64,000 bases of DNA. It comes from Acidobacteriota bacterium (GTDB taxonomy: Bacteria; Acidobacteriota; Thermoanaerobaculia; Gp7-AA8). The position numbers and the translations under genes were made by a program. The notes beneath the pieces are model-generated. The model searched no databases and was not told the origin of the DNA. It was given only the letters and a program-made list of their open reading frames with translations. This document shows, one piece after another, positions 46,460 through 56,055 of the stretch (its first letter is position 1; each line of letters starts with the position of its first letter). Where the stretch lies: the NCBI GenBank assembly GCA_021325515.1, contig JAJPHC010000057.1, forward strand, positions 124,001-188,000, written 5' to 3'.

Positions 46460-49400
46460 TTAAACAGCTCCGACCTGCTCCTCCTCCTCGATCAAGTCGA
46501 GCTCGCGCAAGGTCGCGTCTTCGTCCGGTCGTCCCCGGCGACGCAGCTTTTCCATGTAGAGGTAGAACACCGGCGTCACGTAGAGCGTCAGCGTCTGCGA
46601 GAAGATGAGGCCGCCGACGACAGCGAGCCCCAGCGGCCGGCGCGACTCCGCCCCCGCGCCGAAGCCGAGCGCGAGTGGAAGAGTGCCCATCAGCGCAGCC
46701 ATCGTCGTCATCATGATCGGGCGGAACCGCACGACGCACGCCTCGTAGATCGAAGCCTCGGCGGACTTTCCCGTCTTCTGCGCGTCGAGCGCGAAGTCGA
46801 TCATCATGATGCCGTTCTTCTTCACGAGACCGACGAGCATGATGACTCCGACGAAGGCATAGATCGACAGATCGACATGGAAGATGAGCAGTGTGAGCAG
46901 CGCGCCGAATCCCGCGAAGGGGAGTGCCGAGAGAATCGTCAGCGGATGGATGAAGCTCTCATAGAGAATGCCGAGGACCATGTAGATCACCGCGATCGCG
47001 ATGATGAGCAGAAGCCCGAGGCCCTGCAGCGATGACTGGAACGCCTGCGCCGTTCCCTGGAACGACGTGGTGACGGCCGATGGCAGGCCCTTCGCTGCCT
47101 TTTCGATCTGCGCGACGGCTTGGCCGAGCGAGACGCCGGGCTTCAGGTTGAAGGAGATCGTCACCGACGGGAGTTGTCCGGAGTGATTCACGCTCAGCGG
47201 GCCTACGGTCGGCACCAGCTTCGCGACGGTCGCGAGCGGAATGAGCTCGCCCGATGACGCGCGCACGTAGAGCAGCGAGAGCGATTGCGGATTCGCCTGA
47301 TACTCGGGACTCAGCTCCATGACGACCTGGTAGGAGTTGTTGGGCGCGTAGATCGTCGAGACCTGGCGCGTTCCGTACGACGAGAAGAGCGCGTCTTCGA
47401 TCTGATTCGCGGTCAGCCCGAGTGCGGCAGCGCGCTCGCGATCGATCTGCACGTTGACCGTCGGGTTGCGCAGCATCAGATCGGTGCTGATGTCGATGAT
47501 GCCCGGCAGCGCGCGCATTTTCTCGGTCATCGTCTGCGCGGCTTCGTAGAGCGTCTTCGTGTCGCCCGACTGCAGCGTGTACTGGTATTGCGAGTTGGAG
47601 GAACGTCCGCCGAGTCGAATCGGCGGAGGATTCTGCAACGACACACGCAGCCCGGGAATCGCATTCAACTTCGGACGAAGGTCAGCGATGACCTTGTCGA
47701 TCGAGTCCTTCCGTTCTCCTCGGCTGACGAGGCGCAGCGAGATGATGCCCTGATTGAGCGTTCCTCTGCCGCCGCCCACGAACGAGAAGTACGTCGCGAC
47801 GCGCTTGTCCTGGGAGACGATGTCCATCGCCGCTCGCTGATGCCGCACCATGTCCGCGAACGAGATGCCCTGGATCGCTTCGAGACTGATACGGACTTCG
47901 CCCTGATCCTCGTTCGGGATGAAGCCTTTCGGCACTGCCACGAACAACCACGCCGTGGCTGCGAGGATCACGAACGAGAATCCGAGGACGGCGGCGCGGT
48001 GCTTGAGCGACCACTTCAGGCCGCGCTCGTAGACTGCCAGCATCGAGTCGAAGAATCGCTCGATGCGCCGATAGAGAGCGCCGTGCTGCTCCTTTCCGTG
48101 AGGCCGGAGAAACTTCGCCGAGAGCAAAGGCGTGAGCGAAAGGGAGACGAAGCCCGAGACGAGAATCGCTGCGCCGATCGTGACCGCGAATTCATGGAAG
48201 AGGCGCCCGAGGATGCCGCCCATGAAGAGGATGGGGATGAACACTGCGGCCAGCGAGATCGTCATCGAGAGAATCGTGAAACCGATCTCGCGCGAGCCCT
48301 TCATCGCTGCTTCGTACGGCCTCTCACCGAGCTCCATGTGGCGCACGATGTTCTCGAGCATAACGATCGCGTCGTCGACGACGAAGCCGACGGACAGCGT
48401 CAATGCCATCAGCGAGAGGTTGTCCAGCGAATAGCCGCAGGCGTACATGACGGCGAATGTGCCGACGATGGACATCGGCAAAGCGAGACTCGGGATCACC
48501 GTCGCGGAGAGATTGCGGAGAAAGAGAAAGATGACGAGGATGACGAGGAACAGCGTCAGCAGCAGCGTGAACTGAACGTCGCGCACCGACTCGCGAATCG
48601 ACTGTGCGCGATCGCGATGGATCTCCAGATCGACGGATGCCGGCGCTTCCTTCCGGAACGCCGGCAGCAGGGCGCGGACGCGATCCGACACCTCGACGGC
48701 ATTCGTCCCCGGCTGCTTCTGCACGGCGAGAATGAATCCGCGATGCTGCTTGAACCACGCAGCAGCCTGATTGTTCTCGACATCATCGAGGACCACGCCG
48801 AGCTCTTCGAGATGAATCGGCCGGCCGTTGCGATAGGCCACGGTGATTCGCTTGTAATCATCAGCCTTGTAGAGCTGCCCGTTCGCCTGAACCGTGTACG
48901 ACGTGTACGGACCGTTGAGCACACCGGTCGGCAGATTGACGTTGCTGTTGCGCACCGCGGTGACGACTTCGTCGATGCCGACGCCGCGCGTCGCGAACTG
49001 CTTCGGATCGAGCTGAATGCGGACGGCGTATTTCTGGGCGCCGAACACCTGAACCTGCGCGACGCCGGCGACTGTCGAGATGCGCTGCGCCATGTTGGTC
49101 TCGGCAAACTCGTCGAGCTGATACAGCGGCATCGTGTCGGACGTGATCGCCAGATAGAGGACCGGCGTGTCGGCGGGATTCACCTTGCTGTACGACGGCG
49201 GCGACGGCATGTTGGGCGGCAACTGGCGCGCGGCCGCGGCGATCGCCGCCTGCACGTCCTGCGCGGCATCATCGAGGTTGCGCGTCAGGTCGAACTGCAG
49301 CGTGATCGACGTGCTGCCGAGATATGACGCCGAGGTCATCGAGTCGAGACCGGCGATCGTCGAGAACTGCTTCTCGAGCGGCGTCGCCACTGAAGCGGCC

Positions 49401-49576
49401 ATCGTTTCCGGTGATGCTCCGGGCAGCGACGCGGAGACCTGGATCGTCGGGAAGTCGACGTTCGGCAGATCGCTCACGGGCAACTGGCGGTAGGCCATGA
49501 TGCCGAACAGGAGGATGGCCACCATGACCAGCGTGGTCATGACGGGACGGCGAATGAATATGGAGGCGATGTTCAT
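46460..49576 (-). CDS. RND multidrug efflux transporter (HAE1 family, MdtC/MuxC-like)
   Basis: A 1038-residue inner membrane pump starting MNIASIFIRRPVMTTL, the standard HAE1 opening. The twelve-helix topology with two large periplasmic loops is evident, and GFVVDDAIVMLENIVRH in helix 4 holds the two adjacent proton-relay Asp residues. LPNVDFPTIQVSASLPGASP is typical of the MdtB/MdtC branch. It exports drugs, bile salts or metabolites using the proton gradient. It is the last gene of a tetR-tolC-adaptor-pump operon, six bases after the adaptor stop. There is only one pump gene, so it may act as a homotrimer. Confidence 0.96.
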   Translation of the reverse strand: MNIASIFIRRPVMTTLVMVAILLFGIMAYRQLPVSDLPNVDFPTIQVSASLPGASPETMAASVATPLEKQFSTIAGLDSMTSASYLGSTSITLQFDLTRNLDDAAQDVQAAIAAAARQLPPNMPSPPSYSKVNPADTPVLYLAITSDTMPLYQLDEFAETNMAQRISTVAGVAQVQVFGAQKYAVRIQLDPKQFATRGVGIDEVVTAVRNSNVNLPTGVLNGPYTSYTVQANGQLYKADDYKRITVAYRNGRPIHLEELGVVLDDVENNQAAAWFKQHRGFILAVQKQPGTNAVEVSDRVRALLPAFRKEAPASVDLEIHRDRAQSIRESVRDVQFTLLLTLFLVILVIFLFLRNLSATVIPSLALPMSIVGTFAVMYACGYSLDNLSLMALTLSVGFVVDDAIVMLENIVRHMELGERPYEAAMKGSREIGFTILSMTISLAAVFIPILFMGGILGRLFHEFAVTIGAAILVSGFVSLSLTPLLSAKFLRPHGKEQHGALYRRIERFFDSMLAVYERGLKWSLKHRAAVLGFSFVILAATAWLFVAVPKGFIPNEDQGEVRISLEAIQGISFADMVRHQRAAMDIVSQDKRVATYFSFVGGGRGTLNQGIISLRLVSRGERKDSIDKVIADLRPKLNAIPGLRVSLQNPPPIRLGGRSSNSQYQYTLQSGDTKTLYEAAQTMTEKMRALPGIIDISTDLMLRNPTVNVQIDRERAAALGLTANQIEDALFSSYGTRQVSTIYAPNNSYQVVMELSPEYQANPQSLSLLYVRASSGELIPLATVAKLVPTVGPLSVNHSGQLPSVTISFNLKPGVSLGQAVAQIEKAAKGLPSAVTTSFQGTAQAFQSSLQGLGLLLIIAIAVIYMVLGILYESFIHPLTILSALPFAGFGALLTLLIFHVDLSIYAFVGVIMLVGLVKKNGIMMIDFALDAQKTGKSAEASIYEACVVRFRPIMMTTMAALMGTLPLALGFGAGAESRRPLGLAVVGGLIFSQTLTLYVTPVFYLYMEKLRRRGRPDEDATLRELDLIEEEEQVGAV

Positions 49577-49582
49577 GGTGAC

Positions 49583-50668
49583 CTACAACTGCGTTCTGAC
49601 CTCGACCTTGCTCTTCGCCGTCAGTCGGAGCTGGCCATCGGTGACGACGGTCTCGCCGGCGCTGACGCCCTTGTCGACGACGGATTTCTGATCGACGGTC
49701 TGCGCGATCGTCACAGGCCGCATCTCCACGCCGTTGTCGCTCTTCACGACGAAGACAAACTGGCCGCGCTGTCCCGTCTGGACCGCCTGCGCAGGAATGA
49801 CGACGGACGCCGGACGCTCTGCCAGCGTGACTGCCACGTTGACGAACTGGCCAGGCCAGAGCACGCCGTCGCGATTGTCGTACTTCGCTTTCAATGTGAT
49901 CGTGCCTGTCGTGGCGTCGACAGCGTTGTCGACGAACGTGAGGATTCCGTTCTCCGTTTTCGCCGCTCCCTGCGGTGTCGCTGCCACGAGCACGGGCTTC
50001 TCGCCGAAGCGTGCGCGCAATTGCCCGAGCTGTGCCTCCGGGACCGAGAACTGGACGTAGACGGGATGGATCTGATTGATGACGACGAGCGGCGTCGTGT
50101 CGTTGGCCTTCACGAGATTGCCCGGGTGCACCTGCAGCGATCCCGTGCGGCCGTCGATCGGCGCATGAATCTTGCAGTAGGAGAGCTCGAGCTGCGCATT
50201 CTGAATCGCGGCGCGATCTGCCGCGACGACGGCCTTCGCCGCTTCCGCTCCTGCGGTAATCCGGTCGTACTCCTCGTGCGTCACATAATCCTTCTTCACC
50301 AGCTCGGCGTAGCGCGCAGCTTCCGCCTGAGCGTTGCGCAACTGCGCTTCATCGCGCGCGAGATTGGCCCTCGCCTGCGCCAGCGACGCCTCCAGCGGCC
50401 TCGGATCGATCACGAAGAGAAGCTGCCCGCGCCGCACTTCATCGCCTTCGCGAAACGCGACGCGCATCAGCTGTCCTCCGGCGAGCGCTCGAATGGCGAC
50501 GGTGGAGAACGGCTGAACGCTTCCGATGGTCTTGATCTGCAGCGGAACGTTCTGCTGTTCGGCGACCGCGACCGTGACCGGCACGCGCTCGTCGCGCGCC
50601 TTTTCCTGCTTCTGTGCGCATGCGGCCGCGGCTACGAGTGCCAGCGCGAGTGTGAGGCGTCTCATCAT
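49583..50668 (-). CDS. RND efflux periplasmic adaptor lipoprotein (MdtA-like)
   Basis: A 361-residue membrane-fusion protein. Two successive ATGs (50668 and 50665) open it. The signal peptide ends VAAAACAQ with a lipobox Cys. Lipoyl halves are RALAGGQLMRVAFREGDEV and CKIHAPIDGRTGSLQVHPG, flanking a helical hairpin of about 60 residues, then a beta barrel around PVYVQFSVPEAQ. It links the inner membrane pump to the outer membrane channel. The start overlaps the stop of the TolC gene in ATGA-like fashion. Confidence 0.95.
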   Translation of the reverse strand: MMRRLTLALALVAAAACAQKQEKARDERVPVTVAVAEQQNVPLQIKTIGSVQPFSTVAIRALAGGQLMRVAFREGDEVRRGQLLFVIDPRPLEASLAQARANLARDEAQLRNAQAEAARYAELVKKDYVTHEEYDRITAGAEAAKAVVAADRAAIQNAQLELSYCKIHAPIDGRTGSLQVHPGNLVKANDTTPLVVINQIHPVYVQFSVPEAQLGQLRARFGEKPVLVAATPQGAAKTENGILTFVDNAVDATTGTITLKAKYDNRDGVLWPGQFVNVAVTLAERPASVVIPAQAVQTGQRGQFVFVVKSDNGVEMRPVTIAQTVDQKSVVDKGVSAGETVVTDGQLRLTAKSKVEVRTQL

Positions 50669-51918
50669 TTCGTTTTTTCCTGATCCAGTGATCCTGTGTC
50701 GTGCGCCAGTTGTGCGACGGCGATGAGCCAGTCGGCGCGGGATTGAACTTCCTGCGCGCGTGCCGATTCGAGCGCCGACTCCGCCGTCAGCACGTCGAGG
50801 ATGTTTCCGACGCCGGCCTTGTAGCGATCGCGGGCGACGTCGGCGGATTGCTGCGCGCTCGCCAGGAGATCGCGCGCGGTGGCGAGGCGCTGCGTCGCCG
50901 TGTGAAGAGCGTAGTAACTCGTCCAGACCTGCAGCCCGATCTGCTGTTCGAGCGAGCGGACATTCTCTGTTGCGACCTCTGCATCGAGTTGCGCCTCACG
51001 GATGTCCCACGTATTGCGGTAGCCGGTGAAGATCGGGAAGCGCATCGCGAGGACCGCAGAATACGGCGTGTAGTCGCGGCCGCCGGTGACGATGGACCGC
51101 CCTCCGCTTCCGTTCAGCACGAACGACGGCAGTCCTGCAGCGCGGACCTGGCGGATGCGCGCCTTCGCGCGATCGGCTTCGGCCCGCGCGGCGGCGAGCT
51201 CGGGCCGGTCACTCGCGGCCTTGTTCAGCAGCTCTTCGATGGATTGCGTCACGTTCTGCGCGGGGATCTCGAGCGGCAGATCGCCGAATTCGTAGTGCGT
51301 CGTCGCGGGAGAGCCGAGGACCGTCGCGAATGTGCCTTCGATGGTGTGCAGCGCTCCTTCGATCGATTCGCGATTGAGCTCGGCCTGCGAGAGTGCAGTA
51401 CGCGCCTGCAGCACGTCGGCGATGGTGGCTACGCCCGCTTTGTGCCGTGCGTCCGCCGCGTCGAGCGACGTCTGGCGCTCGCGCACGGTGGCTTCCTGCG
51501 CGGCGAGCAGCGCCTTCGCGTCGAGATAGTCGTAGTAGGTCTGTTCGACGCGGAGAATCACATCCTGAATTGCCTGATCGTGAAAGAGATTCGCCGCGGC
51601 GAGCGTCTGGCGTGCCTGCTCGACCTCCGCCTCGCGGCCGCCGAAGTCGAAGAGGAGATAGCTGAGTGCAACGGATGGTGAGAGCAAAGTCGTCGCCGTG
51701 CCCGACGTTCGCGACCGGGAAAGGGAAGCGTTGAGATCGACCTCCGGCAGATAGGCCGAGCGAGCGCTGCCCAGCGCTGCTTCTGCCGCACGCGCCTGCA
51801 GATAGGTGGTCCGCGTCCGCGGATTGTTCGTGAGGGCGATGTCGATCGCTCTGGCGAGCGTCAACGGCTCGGCATGCGCGAGTGAGGCGACCACGAGCAG
51901 GAGAGCGATCCGCTTCAT
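50665..51918 (-). CDS. TolC-family outer membrane efflux protein
   Basis: A 417-residue protein starting at ATG 51918, which overlaps the TetR stop in ATGA. The signal peptide ends SLAHAE. Two similar halves are visible, each with long helices and a strand pair: LTLARAIDIALTNNPRTRTTYL at the start of the first, and RPELAAARAEADRAKARIRQVR at the start of the second. YKAGVGNILDVLTAESAL near the end is the conserved turn of the family. It forms the trimeric exit duct of the adjacent RND pump and may serve the MacAB exporter as well. Confidence 0.94.
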   Translation of the reverse strand: MKRIALLLVVASLAHAEPLTLARAIDIALTNNPRTRTTYLQARAAEAALGSARSAYLPEVDLNASLSRSRTSGTATTLLSPSVALSYLLFDFGGREAEVEQARQTLAAANLFHDQAIQDVILRVEQTYYDYLDAKALLAAQEATVRERQTSLDAADARHKAGVATIADVLQARTALSQAELNRESIEGALHTIEGTFATVLGSPATTHYEFGDLPLEIPAQNVTQSIEELLNKAASDRPELAAARAEADRAKARIRQVRAAGLPSFVLNGSGGRSIVTGGRDYTPYSAVLAMRFPIFTGYRNTWDIREAQLDAEVATENVRSLEQQIGLQVWTSYYALHTATQRLATARDLLASAQQSADVARDRYKAGVGNILDVLTAESALESARAQEVQSRADWLIAVAQLAHDTGSLDQEKTK

Positions 51919-52511
51919 CGCGCTCCCTTCTTTCTCAGGCCGCGGATGAAGATGCTGGAGACGAGGTCCGCGTCGTGTTCGACCGCGTTGCGATGAGTGT
52001 TCAACATCCGCTGATTCATCATGGCCATGTTGGACTCTACGAAGAGCGCCGCCGCGGCATGCGGATCGACGTCTCTGAAAATCTCTTTCCTGATTCCGTC
52101 GCGAATCGCCCGCGCGGCCGCGTCGGCGAGACTGCGGTAGCGGTCGCTCTGATAGCGGCTGCCCCACACTCGGGTGACTTCGCGCTCGTAAAGCAGAACG
52201 CGGAAGAGGTCCCGCCGTTCTTCGAAGTAGGTGAGATATCGGAGGGAATACTGCTGAAGCTTCCGGTCGGCAGGGAGATCGCCGTTGAGGATCTCGTTCA
52301 TCTCCTCCACCATCGGTGTGAGCGCGGCGTCTTTCACCGCATCGAGAAGCTCCTGCTTGTCGCGATAGTGAAGATAGACCGTCCCTTTCGCGATCCCCAC
52401 TTCCTGGGCCACGCGCTCCATCGTCACGCTCTTGAGGCCTTCGCGGCACATGAGGCGGATGACGGCCTGCTGAATGCTTTCGCGCTTGAGATCCTGCCAG
52501 GCTCGGCCCAT
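51915..52511 (-). CDS. TetR-family transcriptional regulator
   Basis: A 198-residue repressor. The N-terminal helix-turn-helix is VTMERVAQEVGIAKGTVYLHYRDKQELL (about 30-57), and the rest is the ligand-binding helical domain. A GGAGAG site lies three bases before ATG 52511. As first gene of the efflux operon it most likely represses its own transcription and that of tolC, the adaptor and the pump, and is released by a pump substrate. Confidence 0.95.
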   Translation of the reverse strand: MGRAWQDLKRESIQQAVIRLMCREGLKSVTMERVAQEVGIAKGTVYLHYRDKQELLDAVKDAALTPMVEEMNEILNGDLPADRKLQQYSLRYLTYFEERRDLFRVLLYEREVTRVWGSRYQSDRYRSLADAAARAIRDGIRKEIFRDVDPHAAAALFVESNMAMMNQRMLNTHRNAVEHDADLVSSIFIRGLRKKGAR

Positions 52512-52545
52512 TGACTCTCCGGTCAGTTTTTATACGACAGAGTCA
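52512..52545 (-). promoter_or_regulatory. Putative promoter and TetR operator of the efflux operon
   Basis: TGACTCT (52512-52518) and AGAGTCA (52539-52545) form a seven-base inverted repeat with 20 bases between the arms. A TATAAA box lies inside it on the reverse strand (52534-52529), 17 bases before the tetR ATG. No convincing -35 box is seen. The layout fits an autorepressed promoter, but the half-sites are further apart than in most TetR operators. Confidence 0.4.
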
Positions 52546-52580
52546 GTCGCGCGTTGAGTTACGAAAGAGAAAACGCTGTT

Positions 52581-53561
52581 CTAGCCGCGGCCGATCCAGC
52601 CTTTGCGAAAGAAGAAGACGAGCATCACGAGGGCTGTGGCCGCCATCAACCCCAGTGCGAATGGGTAGCCGTACAGCCAGTGCAACTCCGGCATGCGCTC
52701 GAAGTTCATCCCGTAGATTCCGGCGATGAGCGTCAGCGGCAGCATGATCGTGGAGAGGACGGTCAGCACGCGCATGATCTCGTTGGTGCGGTTGGCGATG
52801 ACGGAGAGATAGGCCTCCATCGTTCCGGCCATCATGTCGCGCTCGGAATCTATCGTTTCGGAGATGCGGAACATGTGGTCGTAGAGATCGCGGAAGTAGA
52901 TCAGATGCTGCTTCTGAATGAATGGTGAATCGCCGCGCGACATCAGGTTGAGAAGCTCGCGTTGCGGCAGCGACTGGCGGCGCAGCAGATTGACGTCCCG
53001 CTTGAGATGCAGAAGCTCATCGAGCTGGACCGGCCGTGCGTTCCGGAAGATCTCCTCATGCAGTCCGTCGACGCACTCCTCGACCTTCTCCAGCAGCGGA
53101 AAGTGCGCATCGACCATGACGTCGACGATCTCGTAGAGAAGATAGTCCGGCCCGTTGCTCAGCATGCGTCGGTCGTTCGGCAGCCGCGCGTAGGCGTCGT
53201 CGATCGCCTGGAGCTTTCCCGTGTGCACGGTGAAGAGAAAGTCGTGGCCGAGGAATGCCGCGAGCTTCGAAGTCTGCGTGCGATGCTCGCGAAGCTCCAC
53301 GTCGACCGCGCGGAAGACGAAGAAGTCGTAATCGGGAAAGGCGTCGTACTTCGGGAGTGTGTTGGGGGAGAGGGAGTCCTCTGCGGCGAGCTCGTGAAAG
53401 CCGAAGCGCCGCTCGAGGAGTGCTTCGAGCAGCGCTTCGTCAGGGTCTTCGATGTCGGTCCAGATTCGCGGTCCGGCGCCGCGCTTCCACGCCTCGAGCA
53501 GCGACGCATCTCCCTGTTGGAGTGCGTCGCCGCTCAGGAGCGACACGCGGATCCGTGTCAT
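52581..53561 (-). CDS. corA: CorA-family divalent cation channel
   Basis: A 326-residue protein with a long soluble N-terminal domain, the charged stalk helix and two C-terminal transmembrane helices. The signature YGMNF lies at the end of the first. In the second, the sequence YPFALGLMAATALVMLVFFFRKGW fits, with basic residues after it. CorA pentamers admit Mg2+ (or Co2+ and Ni2+). Its ATG overlaps the stop of the DUF11 surface-protein gene in ATGA, an unexpected coupling. Confidence 0.95.
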   Translation of the reverse strand: MTRIRVSLLSGDALQQGDASLLEAWKRGAGPRIWTDIEDPDEALLEALLERRFGFHELAAEDSLSPNTLPKYDAFPDYDFFVFRAVDVELREHRTQTSKLAAFLGHDFLFTVHTGKLQAIDDAYARLPNDRRMLSNGPDYLLYEIVDVMVDAHFPLLEKVEECVDGLHEEIFRNARPVQLDELLHLKRDVNLLRRQSLPQRELLNLMSRGDSPFIQKQHLIYFRDLYDHMFRISETIDSERDMMAGTMEAYLSVIANRTNEIMRVLTVLSTIMLPLTLIAGIYGMNFERMPELHWLYGYPFALGLMAATALVMLVFFFRKGWIGRG

Positions 53562-56032
53562 CGTTTCAGCATCGTCAGCGCAGCGAATCCAAGCACCGCG
53601 GCGAGCAGCATGAGAACCGCGGGTGACAACGTCGGAATCGCCGCAGCGGCGAGCACGGCGAATCCTGCCGAGCCGGTGTTGTTCGCTGGATTCGATTCGC
53701 CGTTTGCGCTGGTGATCGTGGCGCTATTCGTGTAGTTGCCGGCGAGCGGCACAGTCGCGGTGATCGTGAAGGTGGTCGAGGCGTTCGCGGGAAGTGTCGC
53801 GGCCGTACAGGTGACGGTTGTCGTTCCGGTGCACGCTCCCGGCGGTGTCGAGCCGGTCATCGTCATCGGCGACGGCAGATTGTCGGTTACGACGACGTTC
53901 GACGCGTCGAACGCGCTGTTGTTCGTCGCAGTCAGCGTGAAGGTGACCGTACCGCCGGCAGAGAACGGGCCGGCCGGAACCGTTTTCGTGAGTGAGAGAT
54001 CAACCTGTCCGACTGTCGTCGATGACGTCGCGGAGTTGTTGCCGTTGTTCGGATCGGCGGAGGCCGAGGAGACGGTCGCGGTATTGGAGATCGTTCCCGG
54101 CGGCGTGGTGACGGCGGTGCTCGCTACGAGCGTGAAGGTCGTCGATGCGCCGGTGGCGAGCGTTGCCGCGGTGCACGTCACGGTACCAGCCGCGCCGGCT
54201 GCCGGCGTCGTGCAATTGAACGCAGCGCCGCTCTGACCAAGCGAGACGAACGCCGTGTTGGCCGGCAGAACATCCGTCATCGTCACCGTGGTTGCGGTGC
54301 TGGGGCCGGTATTCGAGACGACGATCGTCCAGGTGATGTTGTTGCCGGCGGCGATCGACGCGGGAGCGCCGTTCTTCGTGATACTGACATCCGAAGAGAC
54401 GTTCACCGTCGTCGGCGCGGTCGAACTGTTGTTGCCGTTGTTGGTGTCCGGTGTCGGCGACGTGACGGTTGCCGTGTTGCTCAGGACGCCGGTCGCTCCC
54501 GGACTGACGGCGACGACGAGTGAGAACGTCGCCGACGCGCCGTTGGCGAGCGTCGCTACCGAGCAGGAGATCGTTGTGGTTCCGCTGCAGTTGAACGCCG
54601 GGCCGGAAGTCTGATTCAACGACACGAAGGTCGTGCCGGCGGGGAGCGCGTCGGTCCATGCGACGCTGGCCGCATTCGATGGGCCGTTGTTGTTCACTGT
54701 GATCGTGTAGGTCAGATTCGTGCCGGCGGTCACGCTCGCAGGCGCAGTCTTGTTGATCGCCACGTCGGCCTGGGCATTGATCGTCGTGCTGGCGGACGAG
54801 GTGTCGTTGTTCGGATTCGTGTCGGCGCTGTCGGTTCTCGCAGTGGCGGTGTTGCTGACGACCGTTCCATTCGCGAGAGTCGCTGCCGCCTGTACGGTAA
54901 TGGTGAACTGTGCGGAATTGCCGTTGGAGAAAATTCCGATCGAGCAGCCGACGGTCCCGTTCGTGTTGGCGGCGGGTGTGGTGCAGTTGGCGCTCGGGCC
55001 GCTGTTCTGCACCAGTGAAACGAAGTTGATGCCCGCCGGCAGCGCATCGTTGAACGAGGCGTTCGTTGCCGCGTCGGGTCCGCTGTTCGTAAGTGTAATG
55101 ACGTAGTTGAACGTCGGGCCGCCCGCCACCGCGGTCGCGGGGGCAGTCTTCGTAACGCCGACGTCGGCGCTGCTCACGGTGAGGCTCGTCGACGCCGAAT
55201 CATTTTCCGGAGACGGGTCATTCGCCGATGTGATGTTGGCGACATTCGTGTACGTCTTCCCTGTCGTCGTGCCGGTGGGGATATGCCCGACGTAGGTGAA
55301 GGTTGCCGTGGAGTTGAGAGGCAGTGTGGCAATGGTGCAGGTCACCGATGTCGAAGGGGCTCCGCAGTTGAACGCCGGCCCGCTGTTCTGCGTGAAGCTG
55401 ACGAACGTCATCGGGTTGCCACCGGGTGAACTGTCCGGAAGTGTGTCGGTCAGGGACACCGTCTGAGCGTCATTCGGCCCGAAATTCGTGACGGTGATGG
55501 TGTAGGTGACGTCGCTGTTGGCGGGCGACGCGGACGGCCCCGACTTCGTCACCGCGACATCCGCGACGTCGCCGCCGGGAATGCTCGTACCGGTGATCGA
55601 CGTGTTGTTCTCGGGATTGTCATCCGGGTTGTCGGAGGATGTCGTCGCGTTGTTGATCAGCGTGGTGCCGGCGGATGCCGTAGGAACGGAGACCACGATA
55701 TCGAACGTCGCCGATGTTCCCGCCGTCATCGTCGTGATCGTGCAGGTGACGGTTCCACCCGGATCGCCGACGTTCGGCGTCGTACAGGTGAATGCTGCGC
55801 CGCTCGTCTGCTGCAGGGAGACGAAGTTTCCGCCGGCGGGCAGGTTATCCGTGAATGTCGCTCTGGGTGCGTCATCCGGACCGCCGTTGCCGACGGTGAT
55901 GGTGAACGTCAGATTGGAGCCAGTATTCGCCGTGGCAGGAGCGAACTTGGAGATGTACATGTCCGAGCTCTGAGCGAGAGCACTGACCCCCAACGTGATG
56001 AGAGCAGCGAGTAACGCAAACCGGAACTTCAT
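53558..56032 (-). CDS. Secreted DUF11-repeat protein with IPTL-CTERM-like tail
   Basis: An 824-residue protein from ATG 56032, with GGGAGG seven bases upstream. The signal peptide ends SALAQ. Six repeats of 110-130 residues follow, each opening like ADVAINKTAPASVTAGTNLTYTITV and containing a DALPAGTTFVS-type strand: this is the DUF11/CARDB-like adhesin repeat. The C terminus, AIPTLSPAVLMLLAAVLGFAALTMLKR, has IPTL, a hydrophobic helix and a basic end, as in IPTL-CTERM sorting signals thought to be handled by an exosortase or archaeosortase-like enzyme. It is likely a surface structure protein. No exosortase is in the window. Confidence 0.9.
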   Translation of the reverse strand: MKFRFALLAALITLGVSALAQSSDMYISKFAPATANTGSNLTFTITVGNGGPDDAPRATFTDNLPAGGNFVSLQQTSGAAFTCTTPNVGDPGGTVTCTITTMTAGTSATFDIVVSVPTASAGTTLINNATTSSDNPDDNPENNTSITGTSIPGGDVADVAVTKSGPSASPANSDVTYTITVTNFGPNDAQTVSLTDTLPDSSPGGNPMTFVSFTQNSGPAFNCGAPSTSVTCTIATLPLNSTATFTYVGHIPTGTTTGKTYTNVANITSANDPSPENDSASTSLTVSSADVGVTKTAPATAVAGGPTFNYVITLTNSGPDAATNASFNDALPAGINFVSLVQNSGPSANCTTPAANTNGTVGCSIGIFSNGNSAQFTITVQAAATLANGTVVSNTATARTDSADTNPNNDTSSASTTINAQADVAINKTAPASVTAGTNLTYTITVNNNGPSNAASVAWTDALPAGTTFVSLNQTSGPAFNCSGTTTISCSVATLANGASATFSLVVAVSPGATGVLSNTATVTSPTPDTNNGNNSSTAPTTVNVSSDVSITKNGAPASIAAGNNITWTIVVSNTGPSTATTVTMTDVLPANTAFVSLGQSGAAFNCTTPAAGAAGTVTCTAATLATGASTTFTLVASTAVTTPPGTISNTATVSSASADPNNGNNSATSSTTVGQVDLSLTKTVPAGPFSAGGTVTFTLTATNNSAFDASNVVVTDNLPSPMTMTGSTPPGACTGTTTVTCTAATLPANASTTFTITATVPLAGNYTNSATITSANGESNPANNTGSAGFAVLAAAAIPTLSPAVLMLLAAVLGFAALTMLKR

Positions 56033-56055
56033 TCGTCGCCTCCCCGGCAAGTTGC

